A stretch of DNA of 64,000 nucleotides from Flavobacteriales bacterium. Its GTDB lineage: Bacteria; Bacteroidota; Bacteroidia; Flavobacteriales_F; PHOS-HE28. Location of the stretch: the NCBI GenBank assembly GCA_016710965.1, contig JADJTW010000003.1, positions 255,164 to 319,163 on the forward strand. The letters run 5' to 3'. The notes under the pieces are model-generated. The model saw only the letters and a list, made by a program, of their open reading frames with translations. It was not told the DNA's origin and searched no databases. Every line of letters begins with the position of its first letter. Within the stretch, counting starts at the first letter, position 1. Both the position numbers and the translations under genes were made by a program. Below are positions 1 to 9,395 of this stretch, one piece after another.

Positions 1-456
1 TAGTTCCTGCCAGTTCTCGGTGAATCCAACGGCATCGAAGGTGTATGGCCCCGGAGTGTGGCAGGTGCCGGTGGATGGATCGGGCGGCAGCCCGTTCTCG
101 GTGCCCGCATAGAAGGAGACATAGGGCAGTTCCGGGAGGCAATACCCGCCATCCGTGTTGATGCTCACGCAGGTTTGCGAAGTCAGCGCCAGGATCTCCG
201 CCTGATCCGTTGCTTCATCGAGCAAGGCATCGATGACCGTTACGGTGTAGATGCCAGGACCGATGCCCAGGTTGTACTCATCCGTGTCCCCATTGCTCCA
301 TGAGATGGAATAGGGCGGCGTTCCGCCGGAAATGAACGCTTGCAGTGACCCATTGTCCTGCCCGCAAGACGAGTGGTTCATGACCGTGATGGATACCGAC
401 ACGGCTTGCGCATGCAAGGCGGTCAACAGGAGCGGAAGCATCAGTAGCAGGCGCAT
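1..456 (-). CDS. Secreted SprB-repeat protein, N-terminal part (cut by window edge)
   Basis: The minus-strand reading frame starts with ATG at 456 and stays open to base 1, giving 152 residues. The N-terminus is a hydrophobic signal peptide (MRLLLMLPLLLTALHAQA). A SprB-type module follows, with the pattern GGTPPYSISWSNG and then GIYTVTVIDA. This is the same architecture as the start of the four upstream genes, so it is the fifth member of the tandem array. Only 2 bases separate it from the stop of the preceding gene, which implies co-transcription. The rest of the protein, including any T9SS sorting tail, lies outside the window. Function beyond being a secreted surface protein is unknown. 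Confidence 0.75.
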   Translation of the reverse strand, partial: MRLLLMLPLLLTALHAQAVSVSITVMNHSSCGQDNGSLQAFISGGTPPYSISWSNGDTDEYNLGIGPGIYTVTVIDALLDEATDQAEILALTSQTCVSINTDGGYCLPELPYVSFYAGTENGLPPDPSTGTCHTPGPYTFDAVGFTENWQEL

Positions 457-458
457 GT

Positions 459-2630
459 TCAGAGTTTGATGAAGCACTCGTGCTGAGTGCCTCCATTGGA
501 CGAAGTGGCAAGGAGAAAGTACGCTCCAGGCCGCAGACCGGAAACATCGATGGTCGTATTCGTTGCGCGCGGCGAACGGCGCATCACCGCGCGACCATCT
601 GCAGCGATGATGGTGATCGCATCAATGCATCCATCCGAAAAGACCCGCAGCTGGTCGCTCACCGGGTTCGGTTGCAGTCGCAGTTGCCCTATATCCAAGA
701 CACCTACCCCTGTACTCAACTCCGCCACCAGCACGCTCGGCTCGGTGATCACCGGCGGGTTGAAGTCGAAGTAGATGTTGGCGATGTTCTGGATCACGGT
801 TGCTGGCAGCAGTGGCAGACGCGGCCGTATCCGGAAGCTGATCAAGCCATGCGAGGCCGGCTCGTTCACGTTGCTGTCCGGCAGCAGGATGTTCGGGAAG
901 ATGAACTTCAGGACACCCTGCCCCTGCATCATCCAGGTGTGCGCATGCGAGGCGCCCACCAATGAGACCGTTGCGGGATCAAGCGTGCTGGGCAAGGTGT
1001 CCGTGACCACGATGGTGAAGGCAGTGTCCGTGCCCGTATTGTGGAATCGGATCACATAGTCGATCCACTCATCCTCGTTGATGAAGTACAGCGACTCGCT
1101 CGCGCGCGTGCTGGTGGCGGCCACTTTGTCGTTGGGATCCACACTGCCGGTGATGGTGATCGCTGTATTGGCACTGTTGTTCGAGAGATCACCATCGGTG
1201 TTCGCCGTGCTCACTGATGCGCTGGCGTTCAGCACCGTGCCGATCAAGCCCACATCCGGTGGCACTTGCAACCGCACATGAAGGTCCCGCTCCTGGAAGA
1301 AGCCCAATGCGCTCTGGTTCCAGGTGAGCGTGCCACCGCCCTGGCTCGTTGGCGCTGGGGTCGAGGAAACGAAGGTGAGCGTAGGGTCGAACGTAAAGGT
1401 GGTTGAAGTTGTGCCGCTTGATGAAGGCGACTGGTTCTCCACATGCACCAAGTAGCCCACCTGGAAGCCAGGACGTGCGGGTCCGGAGGCGACGCTGATG
1501 GCGACATCCAAAGGCACGGTGGGTTGATGACCGATGTTCGCGCTGACCGTGTTCCCGTTCACCGTGGCGGAAGCTGGGCAGCTCTGCACGATGGATGGCC
1601 CGCTGGTAGTGAGCGTGTAACTGCCATTCGGCACCACGATCGAGTACCCCCCCGCGCCCGAGGCATAGACGGGACCTGGCTGGATCTCAACCACCACGTT
1701 CACGGCATCCACCTCGTTATCGATGCAATCGCTGTTGAGGTCCATGTAGGTGCTGCCCGTGATCGTGCCACAGGTCGGTCCCAGGTTCGGGATGGTCACT
1801 TGAATGCTATCCGATCTGCAGCCTCCGCCTTGGACGATGGAGTACGTGAGCCCAAGCCGATTCATGAGCCAGAAGTTCCCGGGCGCAAGACTGGAATAGG
1901 TGTAAAGCCCTGGATCCTGCCATGACGGCCCACTGGGCACCCATTCATACTCACCGCTGCCTTCCGGTTTCAGCACCCAATAGGTATCGAACGTTGGCTC
2001 AGGTTCAGCGCTGAAGCTGACCGCTCCGTTCGGCGAATTGGCGCAGGAGCCCACAACATTCACCACGGTGAAGTCGGGCCAGCCAGGGATAGGCCCGCCG
2101 AAAACACCGGTCTGTGTTCCGGAGCAGCCATTGGAATCGTAATAGGTGAGGCTGTATCCGCTGCCCGGTGCCGCTTGGCCGAAGTCCAGGTAGTACTGCG
2201 TATTTCCACCTGGTGTTTGGAACTCGATCACCGGTACCTGATCGGTGTACCATGGTCCCGGATCGGGGATGCCGATCACCTGCGGGGGAAAGAAGAAATC
2301 GTGGTAGTCCTGGCCTGGGCAAATCGAATGAGTGATGCCTTGCTGGGCCGGATAGCTCTCCGAGAGCACGGTGCCATCGCCTGAGGCTTGCGTGCCCACG
2401 AAGTCGGTCACGGTCACCGAATAAGTTCCCGCGCCAAGGCCGCTAATACCAACAGTGGTCTCACTGCCGCCCCAGAGAAATGTGTACGGTGGCACGCCAC
2501 CAGATACCGACGCGTAGACCGAGCCGTTCGCGTAAGTACAGGTCTCGTTCTGCACGACCACGGTTACTGACAGAGCCGAAGCCCATGAGCTAACGGACAA
2601 CGACGCGCACAGGAGCAGTTCTTTTCTCAT
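459..2630 (-). CDS. Secreted multidomain protein: SprB repeat, SdrD-B-like, DUF7619, T9SS type A tail
   Basis: This intact 723-residue paralog of the array has a signal peptide over about residues 1-20. A SprB-like repeat follows (GGVPPYTFLWGG, then GTYSVTVTD). A central region opens with CGTITGSTYMDLNSDC and resembles SdrD B-like collagen-adhesin modules. A conserved block from about residue 495 (SVDPNDK, then DEWIDYVIRFHNTGTDTAF and PPVITEPSVLVAE) resembles DUF7619/DUF11-like domains. The last 80 residues form a T9SS type A sorting domain (RLQPNPVSDQLRV, ending ECFIKL). It is expected to be exported by the Sec system, moved across the outer membrane by T9SS, and displayed or released. The start lies 5 bases after the previous stop. 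The ligand is unknown. Confidence 0.85.
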   Translation of the reverse strand: MRKELLLCASLSVSSWASALSVTVVVQNETCTYANGSVYASVSGGVPPYTFLWGGSETTVGISGLGAGTYSVTVTDFVGTQASGDGTVLSESYPAQQGITHSICPGQDYHDFFFPPQVIGIPDPGPWYTDQVPVIEFQTPGGNTQYYLDFGQAAPGSGYSLTYYDSNGCSGTQTGVFGGPIPGWPDFTVVNVVGSCANSPNGAVSFSAEPEPTFDTYWVLKPEGSGEYEWVPSGPSWQDPGLYTYSSLAPGNFWLMNRLGLTYSIVQGGGCRSDSIQVTIPNLGPTCGTITGSTYMDLNSDCIDNEVDAVNVVVEIQPGPVYASGAGGYSIVVPNGSYTLTTSGPSIVQSCPASATVNGNTVSANIGHQPTVPLDVAISVASGPARPGFQVGYLVHVENQSPSSSGTTSTTFTFDPTLTFVSSTPAPTSQGGGTLTWNQSALGFFQERDLHVRLQVPPDVGLIGTVLNASASVSTANTDGDLSNNSANTAITITGSVDPNDKVAATSTRASESLYFINEDEWIDYVIRFHNTGTDTAFTIVVTDTLPSTLDPATVSLVGASHAHTWMMQGQGVLKFIFPNILLPDSNVNEPASHGLISFRIRPRLPLLPATVIQNIANIYFDFNPPVITEPSVLVAELSTGVGVLDIGQLRLQPNPVSDQLRVFSDGCIDAITIIAADGRAVMRRSPRATNTTIDVSGLRPGAYFLLATSSNGGTQHECFIKL

Positions 2631-2635
2631 GCTGA

Positions 2636-4762
2636 TCAGTTCTTGATGAATCGGCTGCGCAACACGCGACCGCTGGTGAGTCGTGCTTCCAGGAAATAGG
2701 CGCCTGCGCGCAATGCGTGGACATCAAGGTCAGCGCTACTGCCGTTCGATGCCTGGGCCAGTACCATCCGGCCATCGGCACTGGTGATGATCAACGCATT
2801 CATCCTTCCCTCTATGGAGGTGACGCTGATGCGCTCGTTCGCTGGGTTCGGGAACACGAGCAACTCACCCGCGCGTTCCTCCCCCACCCCCGTACTGAAC
2901 TCCTATGGGCAACTGCGGCTGTACCCGGAACGCCACGAAGCCATTGCTTCCGACCCAGTTGGTGGTGCTGTCCGGCAGGTCGATGTCCTCGAAACGCCAT
3001 TCGATCACGCGGCCGGGTTTGAACGAAACACTGAACGCGTGAGAGGCAACACCCTGCTCGAACGTGGACATGTCCAACTCCTCGCTGAGCGTATCGGTCA
3101 CCACCACGGTGAATGCCGTGTCGTTGCCGGTGTTCTGGAACCGGATGACATATTCGACCCATTCGTCAACCCCGATGTAGTAGAGTTCATCACTCCAACC
3201 CGAACTGGTTCGTGCATGCTTGTCATTGGGGTCGTAGCTTCCTGTGATCCCGCTTGTCAGAGCGATGCTGTTGTTGGCCAGGTCCGATTCAGCGATCGGT
3301 TGCGATGCGCTCAACGCAGCGGTGACGAAGGTGCCGATGAGCAAAGGGTCCGGTGGCACCTGCACGGTGATGTGCAGGTAGCGCTGGTCGAACGCGCCCA
3401 ACGCAGGCAAGCTGGTCCATGTCAGCACATTTCCAACCACCGATGCGGGCGCTGGCGTTGCGCTCACGTAGGTCAACGGGGCCGGGATCGTGAAGGTGGC
3501 GTCCACCAGTCCACTGAGCTGGCCGCTCGTGTTCGCTACGTAGCCACTGTACCCAGCCTCAAAGCCCGGCCGGATCGCCGTGGCATGAAGGAAAGTGAGC
3601 ACATCCAACTGCACCAGGCTGCTGTCCGCGAAGTCCACAACGACATCGGAACTTACGCCATTGATGGTGAAGGGCTGCTGTTGTGCGGGTGGGCAGATCT
3701 GTTGAAAGCCCAGGTCATCCAGATGGTCGATGGTGAAGTTGCCATAGCCCAGGCCCAGGTCGTAGTGGCCCGTTCCATTGGTGATGGTATACTGCGGACC
3801 GGGCAGCAGTTCAAGCACGCGGTACGGGATGGGCTCGTCGTTCGCATCCTGCACGCAATCCTGATCATGGTCCAGGAACACATCGCCGCTCACCGTGCCG
3901 CATGGGTTCCCGGCGCTGGGCACCACGATATTCAACAAATAGTCGATGCACGGCTCAGTGGTACCGAGCAAGGTGCGTGAAATGTTGTAGGTGCCGGGGG
4001 CTAGTCCCTCGAACGTGTGGATCTGTCCTTGCCCGCTCGTACTTACCGTTCCGCCGACGAAGTTGAAAAGGTCATCGAGCAATTGCAGGTTGCCGAAGAA
4101 CCAGTTGGGGCCGGGGTTCATCGTGATGCTACCTGTCGGTCCGCAAGACGCTTCAACGCCGAGCAGGGTCATGTCACCCGGTTGCTCCTCTTGCAAGTTC
4201 ATGACCGGGAAAGACCCCGTGCAACCCGTCGCATCGGTGATCTGCAGAACGGGGACATCCGTGGGGCAGTAGTATACGAACACAGGGTTCGCCCCTCCCC
4301 CGAAGCCCGGATCCGGCGGAGGGAATAGCTCACCGGTTGTATCGCATTCGGCGTCAAGCTCAGCTCGCTCCATGCGAAACCTGCGTTGCACACGCCGGGG
4401 CACGCGTGCAGGCCAGCCGCAGAGACGTACACCTGGCCCAAGCCCATACCTCCCCCGCTCCAGTTCTGGTCCGGCACCTGGATCTCCGGCACATCGATCA
4501 AGGTGACCTGGGCATTGGCTTGGGCTCCCAGATTGTCCGTGACGGTCACCGAATAGGTGCCTGCGTCAAGGCCCGTGATCACCGCAGTCGTTGCGCCGTT
4601 GCTCCAGAGATAGGCGTACGGGAATTGCCCACCGCTAGCGTTGGCTTCGATGCGACCGTTGTTGTTGCCGCATTGCTCGTTCCACGAGTTGAGCGTGACG
4701 TTCACCGCGATGGATGAAGCGGCGAGACCGCTTAGCAGCATTAGGAACAGCGCTTTCTTCAT
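2636..4762 (-). pseudogene. Array paralog with a frameshift and an internal deletion
   Basis: The N-terminal frame starts at 4762 (MKKALFLMLLSGLAASSIA, signal peptide, then SprB repeat GGQFPYAYLWSNG). It continues sensibly to about base 4335, where homology moves to another frame that carries the central modules to about 2905. The T9SS tail (ELLVFPNPANERISV, ending RSRFIKN) is in a third frame. Around 2903 the sequence goes straight from the tail block encoding EFSTGV to the block encoding QPQLPI. The roughly 30 residues present in the sister genes (NIANIYFDFNPPVIT and SVLVAE) are missing. The near-identical 3-prime blocks of the neighbours offer an obvious route for recombination or misassembly. 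A real decayed gene and an assembly artefact cannot be told apart here. Confidence 0.75.
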
Positions 4763-4766
4763 TTGA

Positions 4767-6980
4767 TCAGTGCTTCATGAGTCGTGTCCTCGAGGTTGCT
4801 CCGTTGGCGTGATCCACCTGCAAGAGGTACAACCCGCTTGGCAGCCGCTCTGTGCTCAAGGTCGCCATGGATGCGTTCGGCATCGCGTTCATCATCATCC
4901 TGCCATCCAGAGTAAAGAGCGTGACCTGCGCTATTGCACCGGAAGTCGACGTGATCCGCACTTCACCGGAAGTCGGATTGGGAGCTACGATCAACGCGTT
5001 CGCTCGCTCCCCGTCCACCCCCGTACTGAACTCCGCCACCAGCACGCTTGGATCGGTGATCACCGGTGGGTTGAAATCGAAGAAGATGTTGGCCGTGTTC
5101 TCGATCACGGTACCGGGTAAGAGCGGCAAGCTTGGACGGATACGGAAACTCACGAAGCCATGACTGCGCAATTCGTTCACATTGCTGTCCGGTAATTGGA
5201 TGTTGTAGAACGCGAAGCGCAGGGTGTTTCCGTTGCGGATATCCACGGTGTATCCATGCGACGCCGCGCCAGCGACGAACGAACCCAGGTCCAATTCCGG
5301 CGCGATGGTGTCCGTGATCACCACGTGGAAGGCGGTGTCCGTTCCGGTGTTCTGGAAGCGGATGGTGTAGTCGATCCATTCGTCGCCATCGATGTAGTAG
5401 AGCGATGTACTGTAGCCGGAGCTCGTCGTAGCGATCTTGTCATTCGGGTCGTACGCACCGGTGATGATCACCGGCAGGATCACGCTGTTGTTCGTCGTGT
5501 TCGCATCGGCGTTCACCGTAGTGAGCGCAGCCGAGTTGTTCAGAACGGTACCCAGCAAACCGATGTCCGGTGGTACCTGCAGGTACACCTGTACAGTGCG
5601 TTGTTGGAAGGCCGTGAGCTGGCTCTGGTTCCAGGTCACCGTATTGCCAACGACGGTACCCGCAGGGCTCGCGCTAACGAAGCTCACCAGCGGATCGAAG
5701 GTGAAGGTGAGCGTGGTACTTCCGGAGCCCGCCGGTGTCAGGTTCGTCGATCCCAACGCCACTTGGAACTGGAAGCCCGGGCGCGCGGGTCCGCTCGCTG
5801 ATGTAAGCATCGCATCCAAAGGCACAAGGCTCGTGTCGGGCATGTTCACCGTGGAAAGGCCAGCGCCAGCGGTAAGGGCGAAGGGCACCGGAGAACCCGC
5901 ACAATGTTCGGTCACCGTCAGGCTCTGCTGCTCGGCAGTGTAGTTCCCAAAAGGCAGGTTGGTGGTGTACAGGCCGCTGCCATTGGTCATGGCGTAGTAT
6001 GGACCGGGCAGGATCTCTACCACGCTTCCCGGTACGTAAGGCTCATTGCTCTGCCGCGTGCAATTCAGGTCGTAGTCCATGAAGGCCGTGCCTTTCACGT
6101 TGCCGCATGTGTTCCCCAGGTCCGGTACGGTAACCATCACCGAATCGCCACAACCCGTGCTGGGCAGGAAGGCGCTCATCGACATGAACTGCACCAACCA
6201 GTAGTCCCCTGGCGCCAAATTCCCTGCAACCGATGTGTAAGCTTGGCTACCTGCGGGGAAATAGCCTCCGGGAACGGTCTGGTGTTGGGCATTGCGCAGT
6301 ACCACCTGCGTGATCTGGTTGTGCCCTTCAAGACCGGTGTGGAAAGTGATGCTCCCGTTGTTGCCTCCCGAGCAGGAACCTTGAACGTCCAGCACGCTGA
6401 GCGATGGCCATTGCACCGGCCAACCCACAGAGGTCTCGATCGTGCCCGTGCATCCTGCGCCATCAGCAAATGGGAACTGGTACCACTGCCCATAACCCAT
6501 GCTCGGGATGAAAGGCGCTACGAAGTAGCTCTCCCAACTGGTGATGAAGTCGGGCGGGAACTCCATCATCGGAGAGCCGTTCACAAAGAAGGGCAGTGTC
6601 GGCGTGAATTGGCCTTGCGCGATGATCTCATTGCTCACCACCATGGCCGCAGAAGCGGCGCAAAGGCCGTACTGCCCAGGGCTTTGGATAGAATAGTTGG
6701 TGGAAGTGAGATCGACGTTCGCGACCGCCTGATCGAGGTTGAAGTCGGTCACTGTAACCGAATACGGCCCAGCCGTCAAGTTGATGATGGTGGCGGTAGT
6801 GGCACCGTTCGACCATAGGTAGCTGTAGGGCCCCACTCCCCCACTCGCCACGGCGGTCAACTGCCCGATCGCATAATTGCACACGGGCTGCCGGTTCACG
6901 TTGATGTACACGGTCACCGCGGCGACCTGCAATGGCGCGGAGAACAGCAGGAAAAGGACAAGACGTATCGAACGTTCCAT
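4767..6980 (-). CDS. Secreted multidomain protein: SprB repeat, SdrD-B-like, DUF7619, T9SS type A tail
   Basis: This intact 737-residue member of the array has signal peptide MERSIRLVLFLLFSAPLQVAA. The SprB repeat shows GGVGPYSYLWSNG and GPYSVTVTD. The SdrD-B-like region opens with CGNVKGTAFMDYDLNC. The DUF7619-like block has AYDPNDK, DEWIDYTIRFQNTGTDTAF and DFNPPVITDPSVLVAEFST. The T9SS tail has IVAPNPTSGEVRIT and ends RTRLMKH. The start lies 4 bases after the previous stop and the stop 4 bases before the next start. It is likely a T9SS-exported surface or matrix protein; nothing in the sequence indicates a catalytic site. Confidence 0.85.
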   Translation of the reverse strand: MERSIRLVLFLLFSAPLQVAAVTVYINVNRQPVCNYAIGQLTAVASGGVGPYSYLWSNGATTATIINLTAGPYSVTVTDFNLDQAVANVDLTSTNYSIQSPGQYGLCAASAAMVVSNEIIAQGQFTPTLPFFVNGSPMMEFPPDFITSWESYFVAPFIPSMGYGQWYQFPFADGAGCTGTIETSVGWPVQWPSLSVLDVQGSCSGGNNGSITFHTGLEGHNQITQVVLRNAQHQTVPGGYFPAGSQAYTSVAGNLAPGDYWLVQFMSMSAFLPSTGCGDSVMVTVPDLGNTCGNVKGTAFMDYDLNCTRQSNEPYVPGSVVEILPGPYYAMTNGSGLYTTNLPFGNYTAEQQSLTVTEHCAGSPVPFALTAGAGLSTVNMPDTSLVPLDAMLTSASGPARPGFQFQVALGSTNLTPAGSGSTTLTFTFDPLVSFVSASPAGTVVGNTVTWNQSQLTAFQQRTVQVYLQVPPDIGLLGTVLNNSAALTTVNADANTTNNSVILPVIITGAYDPNDKIATTSSGYSTSLYYIDGDEWIDYTIRFQNTGTDTAFHVVITDTIAPELDLGSFVAGAASHGYTVDIRNGNTLRFAFYNIQLPDSNVNELRSHGFVSFRIRPSLPLLPGTVIENTANIFFDFNPPVITDPSVLVAEFSTGVDGERANALIVAPNPTSGEVRITSTSGAIAQVTLFTLDGRMMMNAMPNASMATLSTERLPSGLYLLQVDHANGATSRTRLMKH

Positions 6981-6984
6981 GGTG

Positions 6985-9229
6985 TCACTTTTTGAAGATG
7001 AGTTTCCGTTCCGATCGTCCGTCGGTCATGAACGCTTCGAGAACGAACGAACCTGCAGCGTTGCCCGAAAGGTCGAGATCCGCCGTCATGCCGCCTATCG
7101 GGCGATCGATCACCACCCTGCCGTCGGATAGCAGCACCCTTACGCGTTGGAGCATGCCCTCCTTCACGCGCACGTGTACCACATCGTCCACCGGGTTCGG
7201 GAACACGAGCAACTCACCCGCGCGTTCCTCCCCCACCCCCGTGCTGAACTCCGCCACCAGCACGCTGGGCTCTGTGATCACCGGCGGATTGAAGTCGAAG
7301 TAGATGTTGGCGATGTTCTCGATCACGGTGCCGGGCAACACGGGCAGGTGTGGGCGTATGCGGAACGATACGAAGCCGTGGCTGCGCGGCTCGTTCACGT
7401 TGCTTTCGGGAAGCAGGATATTGATGAAGTAGCATTTCAGCGTCCCGTTCCCCTGCAAGCTCCAAGTGAACGGATGCGAACCAGCACCCACGAAGACTGG
7501 AGGCATCGAGAGTTGTGGGCAGCGTATCCGTGATCACCACCGTGAATGCCGTATCGGTGCCTGTGTTCTGGAACCGGATGGTGTAATCGATCCATTGGTC
7601 CACATCGATGTAGTAGAGATCACGGCTCCACGCGCTGCTCGTGGTGGCGGTCTTGTCGTTCGGATCATAGCTGCCCGTAACCGTGGTGATCACCGTTGCC
7701 GAATTGTTCGCGGCGTTCACGTCCGCAGCGTTCGGCGTTACCGTGGCGGTTGTCTGCAGGTCCGTGCCGATCAAGCCCACATCGGGCGGCACCTGCAAGC
7801 GCACGCTGATGTCACGATGCTGAAAATAATACAAGCCGCCAGCGTTGTTCCATGTGATCGTATTGCCGCTCACATTGCTGGGAGCGGGTGTTGCACCGAT
7901 GTAGCTCACCGCGGGATCGAAGGTCATCACCACCATGTTCGTGCTGCTGGTGGCACTCGTGAGGTTGTCCAGGTCGATCGCATAGTGCAGCTCGAAACCG
8001 GGACGTGCCGGTCCGTTTGCCATGCTCAGTTGGATATCGAGCGCCTGTGTGGCCGTATCAAGCAGGTTGAAGGTCATATTGCCCGCGACGCTCAGCGGAC
8101 TGGGGTTGCCCAAGCAGTGCTCATCGACAAGCACTGACTGCTGTTCGACCGAGTAGTTCCCCAACGGCAGATTGATGCTGTATTCGCCATATGCATTCGT
8201 GGTAGCGTAGTACGGACCGGGCGTGAACTCCAGGATCATCTCCGGGATCGCGGTATCGGAAAAGTCCAGCACACAATCTTCATCCGCATCGATTGCGACA
8301 ACACCGCTCACGTTCCCGCACGTGGGACCAAGATCCGGAATGGTGAAGTAGGTGGTGTCCCCACAGCCCCCGAATGCGAAGTCGAAGTCCGTGTCGTGCA
8401 GCAGCCGCCGGACGATGGCGTAAGTGCCTGCGGCAAGGTCCGGCACATCGTAGGTCCAGCCACCGGTCCAGTTCGTTGCCAGATTGTTGAACTGCTGAGC
8501 TGGTTGCCACTGATCATTCAAGAGGCGCGGAAAAACGCCGTAGATATAGTCCGCCTCGGGCGGAATGCTGAAGAGCACCCTGCCGTTGGCTCCGCCCGAA
8601 CATGACCCTTCGATATCCAGCACGCTCACCGGATTGAACTGTGGCGGTTGCGGCACGACCGCTTCCATGTATCCCGGACAGCCATTCGCGTCGGTGTAGT
8701 TCACTGCGTAGGTCTGCCCCGGTGATCCCCAATAGCAGAGCGTGCTGATCATGGACCACCACTGGAGGTCCGCTGGTAAATTCTGCGGCTGCACTTCCAT
8801 GACGCAACCGGCATCGTTCTGGTGGGGAGCTGGACCTAACGGATAGGACGGTAGATCGCCGCCGAAAAGGATCAGCCCACCCGGATCGCCATTGCACGAT
8901 GGGATGGCCTGCGCCAAACCCTGGCCAGGGTCCCACTCCCAGCTTGCCATATTCTGCACCACGGCGGTGTTCACCTGCTGCGCCCCAACATTGTCCGTTA
9001 CGGTGAGCATGTAGCTGCCTGCCACCAGGTTGTTGAGGTAGTTCGTTGTTGCACCGGTGCTCCACGAGTACGAATAGGGAGGCACGCCGCCGGTCACGAA
9101 CGCCTGCACGTTGCCCAGCCCATCGGAGCAATGCTCGTGCGTGATGGTGAAGGTGATGTTCGCATGCAGCGCTGGTGCGGAGAACAGAACGGAAGGAAGC
9201 AGGGAAAGCGCACGTAGGATTCGCGTCAT
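6985..9229 (-). CDS. First gene of the T9SS paralog array (one frameshift)
   Basis: The ATG at 9229 opens a signal peptide (MTRILRALSLLPSVLFSAPA), then a SprB repeat (GGVPPYSYSWSTG), an SdrD-B-like region (CGNVSGVVAIDADEDC) and the DUF7619-like block as far as TVVITDTLPTTLDASSL. Homology then moves to another frame near base 7505 (VFVGAGSHPFTWSLQGNG). It runs to a complete T9SS tail (ELLVFPNPVDDVVHVRV) with stop at 6985. Restoring one frameshift gives about 748 residues, matching the intact siblings. The gene faces away from mtaB across 166 bases, so the promoter of the whole array is probably in 9230-9395. The frameshift may be a sequencing indel. Confidence 0.75.
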
Positions 9230-9395
9230 AGAGTCTTGGTTCGGAGGTGGCGGGGCGGGCCCCCTGCCACATGGCAGACGACCCCTTCGGATTTGGATGC
9301 CTGAAGGTCGGGTTTCCTTGTGAACGAGGCCGCATGGGCGCGGAAGTTCTTCCGGAGCTTATGCACGATCCCGGCTCGGTACCTTCGCCGCCCTT

